A stretch of DNA of 64,000 nt, taken from NCBI GenBank assembly GCA_937873515.1, contig CALMYB010000013.1:62001-126000 (forward strand). The letters run 5' to 3'. The notes beneath the pieces are model-generated. The model made no database searches. It was not told the origin of the DNA and saw only the letters and a program-made list of their open reading frames with translations. Position numbers and translations under genes: made by a program. Shown in pieces: positions 62,353-64,000 of this stretch. Source of the stretch: an uncultured Acidobacteriota bacterium. GTDB lineage: Bacteria > Acidobacteriota > Blastocatellia > Pyrinomonadales > Pyrinomonadaceae. Each line of letters starts with the position of its first letter. The first letter of the stretch is position 1.

Positions 62353-63657
62353 ATGTTCTTAACAACTCAGCGTATTTTGCCTGCATTATTACTTTGTGGA
62401 GCCGTATCCGTGGTGTTCTTCGGGGCAGCCTGCGGACGATCTTCGGCGAACGCAAATGCAAATGCGGACTCGCAGTCGCAGGTCATCGACGTAACGACCA
62501 CTCGCGCGGTCGTTCATCAGATCCCTTCTTATTTTGAGGCTACAGGCAGCCTTGCGAGTGATGAATCGACGGACGTTGCTCCGACGATCGCGGGTAAGAT
62601 CGTCGAGGTGAATTTCGACGTTGGTTCCTACGTAGCAAAAGGCAGCGTACTCGTACGCCTCGATGCTCGCGATGCGAGGCTTCGGCTCGAACAGGCTCAG
62701 GCCGGCGCCGAACAAGCAAGAAAGGCGGTCGATTCCGCTACGGCGGCCGTCCGTCAGGCTCAGGCAAAGCTTGGTGTGCCGGTGGGCACTCATTTTTCGG
62801 TTGAAGAATTCCCGCAGGTCCGGAGTCTTAAGGCGAATCTTCTGCTCGCGGAAAAGGAGTTGACGCGGGCGGAGAACCTGTTCAAGACGGGCGACATCTC
62901 GCGCTCGATCCTCGATCAGCGGCGAGCGACTCGCGATTCACTCGCAGGCCAACTTGCAGACGCGCGAGCTAACGCGCAGGTAGCAGAAAAGGCCATTTCG
63001 TCGGCTCAGGCTCAAGAGGCCGCTGCAAAAGCGGCCGTTGCGTCCGCAGAAGCTCAAGTAGATCAGGCAAAAAAGGCCGTTAACGACACGGCGATCCTCG
63101 CACCGATAAGCGGCTTCGTTTCCGAGCGGACTGCGGACCCGGGAGAATACGTGAGTCCGAGCGTCCCGAATTCGAAGATCGCGACCATAATGCGGACATC
63201 GACCTTACGAATGAAGATCGAGGTGCCGGAACAGTCGATCGAGCTTGTAAAGCAAGGGCAATCGATCTCGTTACAGACAAGCGCCTATCCCGAACGAAAT
63301 TTTACGGGTAGAGTGACGCGCATCTCGCCGAGTTTGAACGCAACCGCTCGCACGTTGACCGTCGAAGCTGATGTTCCGAATCCTGACGGCGCACTTAAAC
63401 CCGGACAATTCGCGACGGTTCGCATCACGAAATCAACACCTGAGAATGCTGTGATGATACCGGCGGCAGCGGTCAAGACCGACGGCGATGTAAGCAGGGT
63501 TTTCCTCGTCAAGGACGGTGTTGCCCGTGAAGTTCTCGTCCAGCTCGGCCTGCTTGAGAATGACCTGATCCAGGTCAAGAGCGGCTTGGCTGAGAACGAC
63601 GTAATTGCAACCAACAATCTTGCCGCCCTTTATGACGGCATCGCCGTAAGGCAATAG
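62353..63657 (+). CDS. RND efflux membrane-fusion lipoprotein (AcrA/HlyD family)
   Basis: A 434-residue periplasmic adaptor. The lipobox FGAAC puts the lipidated Cys at residue 27. The lipoyl half-motifs (GKIVEVNFDVGSYVAKGSVL and DTAILAPISGFVSERTADPG) flank a long Ala/Gln-rich coiled-coil hairpin (about 112-240), then a beta-barrel (SLQTSAYPERNFTGRVTRIS) and a membrane-proximal domain. It links an RND pump to an outer-membrane channel. The pump gene does not follow at once; the next gene is a repeat-flanked four-helix-bundle gene, which may have been inserted. Confidence 0.92.
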   Translation: MFLTTQRILPALLLCGAVSVVFFGAACGRSSANANANADSQSQVIDVTTTRAVVHQIPSYFEATGSLASDESTDVAPTIAGKIVEVNFDVGSYVAKGSVLVRLDARDARLRLEQAQAGAEQARKAVDSATAAVRQAQAKLGVPVGTHFSVEEFPQVRSLKANLLLAEKELTRAENLFKTGDISRSILDQRRATRDSLAGQLADARANAQVAEKAISSAQAQEAAAKAAVASAEAQVDQAKKAVNDTAILAPISGFVSERTADPGEYVSPSVPNSKIATIMRTSTLRMKIEVPEQSIELVKQGQSISLQTSAYPERNFTGRVTRISPSLNATARTLTVEADVPNPDGALKPGQFATVRITKSTPENAVMIPAAAVKTDGDVSRVFLVKDGVAREVLVQLGLLENDLIQVKSGLAENDVIATNNLAALYDGIAVRQ

Positions 63658-63692
63658 GTTCAAGGTTCGAAGTTCAATGTTCAAGGTTTCCG
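63658..63692. repeat. heptamer tandem repeat (GTTCAAN) abutting the next start codon
   Basis: GTTCAAG, GTTCGAA, GTTCAAT, GTTCAAG and GTTTCCG follow one another without gaps from 63658 to 63692, directly between the efflux adaptor stop and the ATG of the four-helix-bundle gene. No Shine-Dalgarno sequence is present. Confidence 0.8.
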
Positions 63693-64000
63693 ATGGCGAG
63701 AATTGAGAGGTTTGAAGACATTGAAAGTTGGAAGGTGGCGAGAGAGGCGGTGAATCTCGTTTACGAGGCAACCAACAGTGAGAAATTCAGGCGTGACTTT
63801 GCATTATGTGATCAGATCCGTCGAGCAGCGATCTCGATCCCGTCGAAAATTGCAGAAGGTTTTGAACGAGACGGGAACAAGGAATTCTTGCAGTTTCTTG
63901 CAGTCGCAAAAGGCTCGTGTGGTGAGGTAAGAGCTCAGCTATATGTCGCCCTCGACCAGAACTATGTTGACCAAGCGGTGTTTGATCGTATTTACGAGAG
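63693..64000 (+). CDS. four-helix-bundle protein (S23/23S rRNA IVP family), partial
   Basis: The visible 102 residues run off the window. Family marks are IERFEDIESWKVAREAVNLV, RDFALCDQIRRAAISIPSKI and AEGFERDGNKEFLQFLAVAKGS, the classic core of the four-helix-bundle family first seen in 23S rRNA intervening sequences and related to diversity-generating-retroelement accessory protein Avd. Function is unknown; such genes spread as small mobile-like units. The heptamer repeats upstream and the separation of the efflux adaptor from its pump suggest insertion. Confidence 0.9.
   Translation, partial: MARIERFEDIESWKVAREAVNLVYEATNSEKFRRDFALCDQIRRAAISIPSKIAEGFERDGNKEFLQFLAVAKGSCGEVRAQLYVALDQNYVDQAVFDRIYE

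Overview
The window looks like a chromosomal segment of an acidobacterium, most likely of the Blastocatellia type. This is an inference from gene content: a very large TonB-dependent receptor with an N-terminal carboxypeptidase-regulatory domain, a VWA-related secreted protein, a CadC-like winged-helix/TPR regulator, an S74-chaperone repeat protein followed by a small excisionase-like protein, and a pilN/pilO/TIG/pseudopilin cassette. There is no rRNA, tRNA, CRISPR array, prophage or insertion sequence that I can see. Coding density is high and most genes have close chromosomal relatives, so this is mainly core genome with a few accessory spots (vapBC, a decayed paralogue fragment, a repeat-flanked four-helix-bundle gene).

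Layout. 1-6113 (+): end of an unknown gene, a FabF-type ketosynthase, an LpxL-type acyltransferase and a giant fused oxidoreductase (GltD-like core plus PyrK-like electron-transfer tail). 6196-6875 (+): vapBC toxin-antitoxin pair behind a near-consensus promoter. 6872-16488 (-): GNAT protein, asparaginase, RecN, M14 peptidase, GT4 and the TonB-dependent receptor. 17071-20101 (mostly +): PilZ-like protein, secreted protein, a 47-residue membrane protein on the other strand, VanX-type dipeptidase and a DUF2585 membrane protein. 20178-23390 (-): GrdB-like reductase, DUF4149 membrane protein, WecG/TagA and GT4 transferases. 23430-27751 (+): polyprenyl sugar-phosphate transferase, PrmC, small membrane protein, Nfu, zinc-ribbon coiled coil. 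27755-29530 (-): short DNA polymerase I. 30080-32665 (+): RNase E/G with a very long charged insertion, preceded by a structured gene-free leader.

32662-34602 (-): winged-helix/TPR regulator. 34823-37245 (+): S74 repeat protein and excisionase-like protein. 37440-38540 (-): TonB_C-domain secreted protein, with a decayed copy of its C-terminus just downstream. 38613-44931 (-): heat-shock block (hsp20, clpB, grpE, ClpA/C-like ATPase). 45321-49898 (+): VWA protein and a type IV pilus/secretion-like cassette. 49989-50465 (+): dps with a PerR-like operator. 50557-56371 (-): LolA-like protein, two GT-C-like membrane proteins, riboflavin synthase, TM2 protein. 56489-61453 (mixed): unknown protein, YpfJ metallopeptidase, HU, site-2 protease, LEA-like membrane proteins, YacG. 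61680-63657 (+): TetR regulator with its palindrome, then an RND membrane-fusion lipoprotein. 63693-end (+): four-helix-bundle gene preceded by heptamer repeats and cut by the window edge.

How the parts fit together. Envelope themes dominate: lipid A-type acylation, exopolysaccharide initiation and glycosyl transfer, outer-membrane uptake, efflux, pilus assembly and peptidoglycan dipeptide recycling. A second theme is stress: the chaperone/Clp block, Dps, RecN, RNase E and the site-2 protease. The strongest candidates for new biology are the RNase E/G insertion with its thrice-repeated FER(I/V)xD motif, the structured leader in front of that gene, and the fused iron-sulphur flavoprotein.
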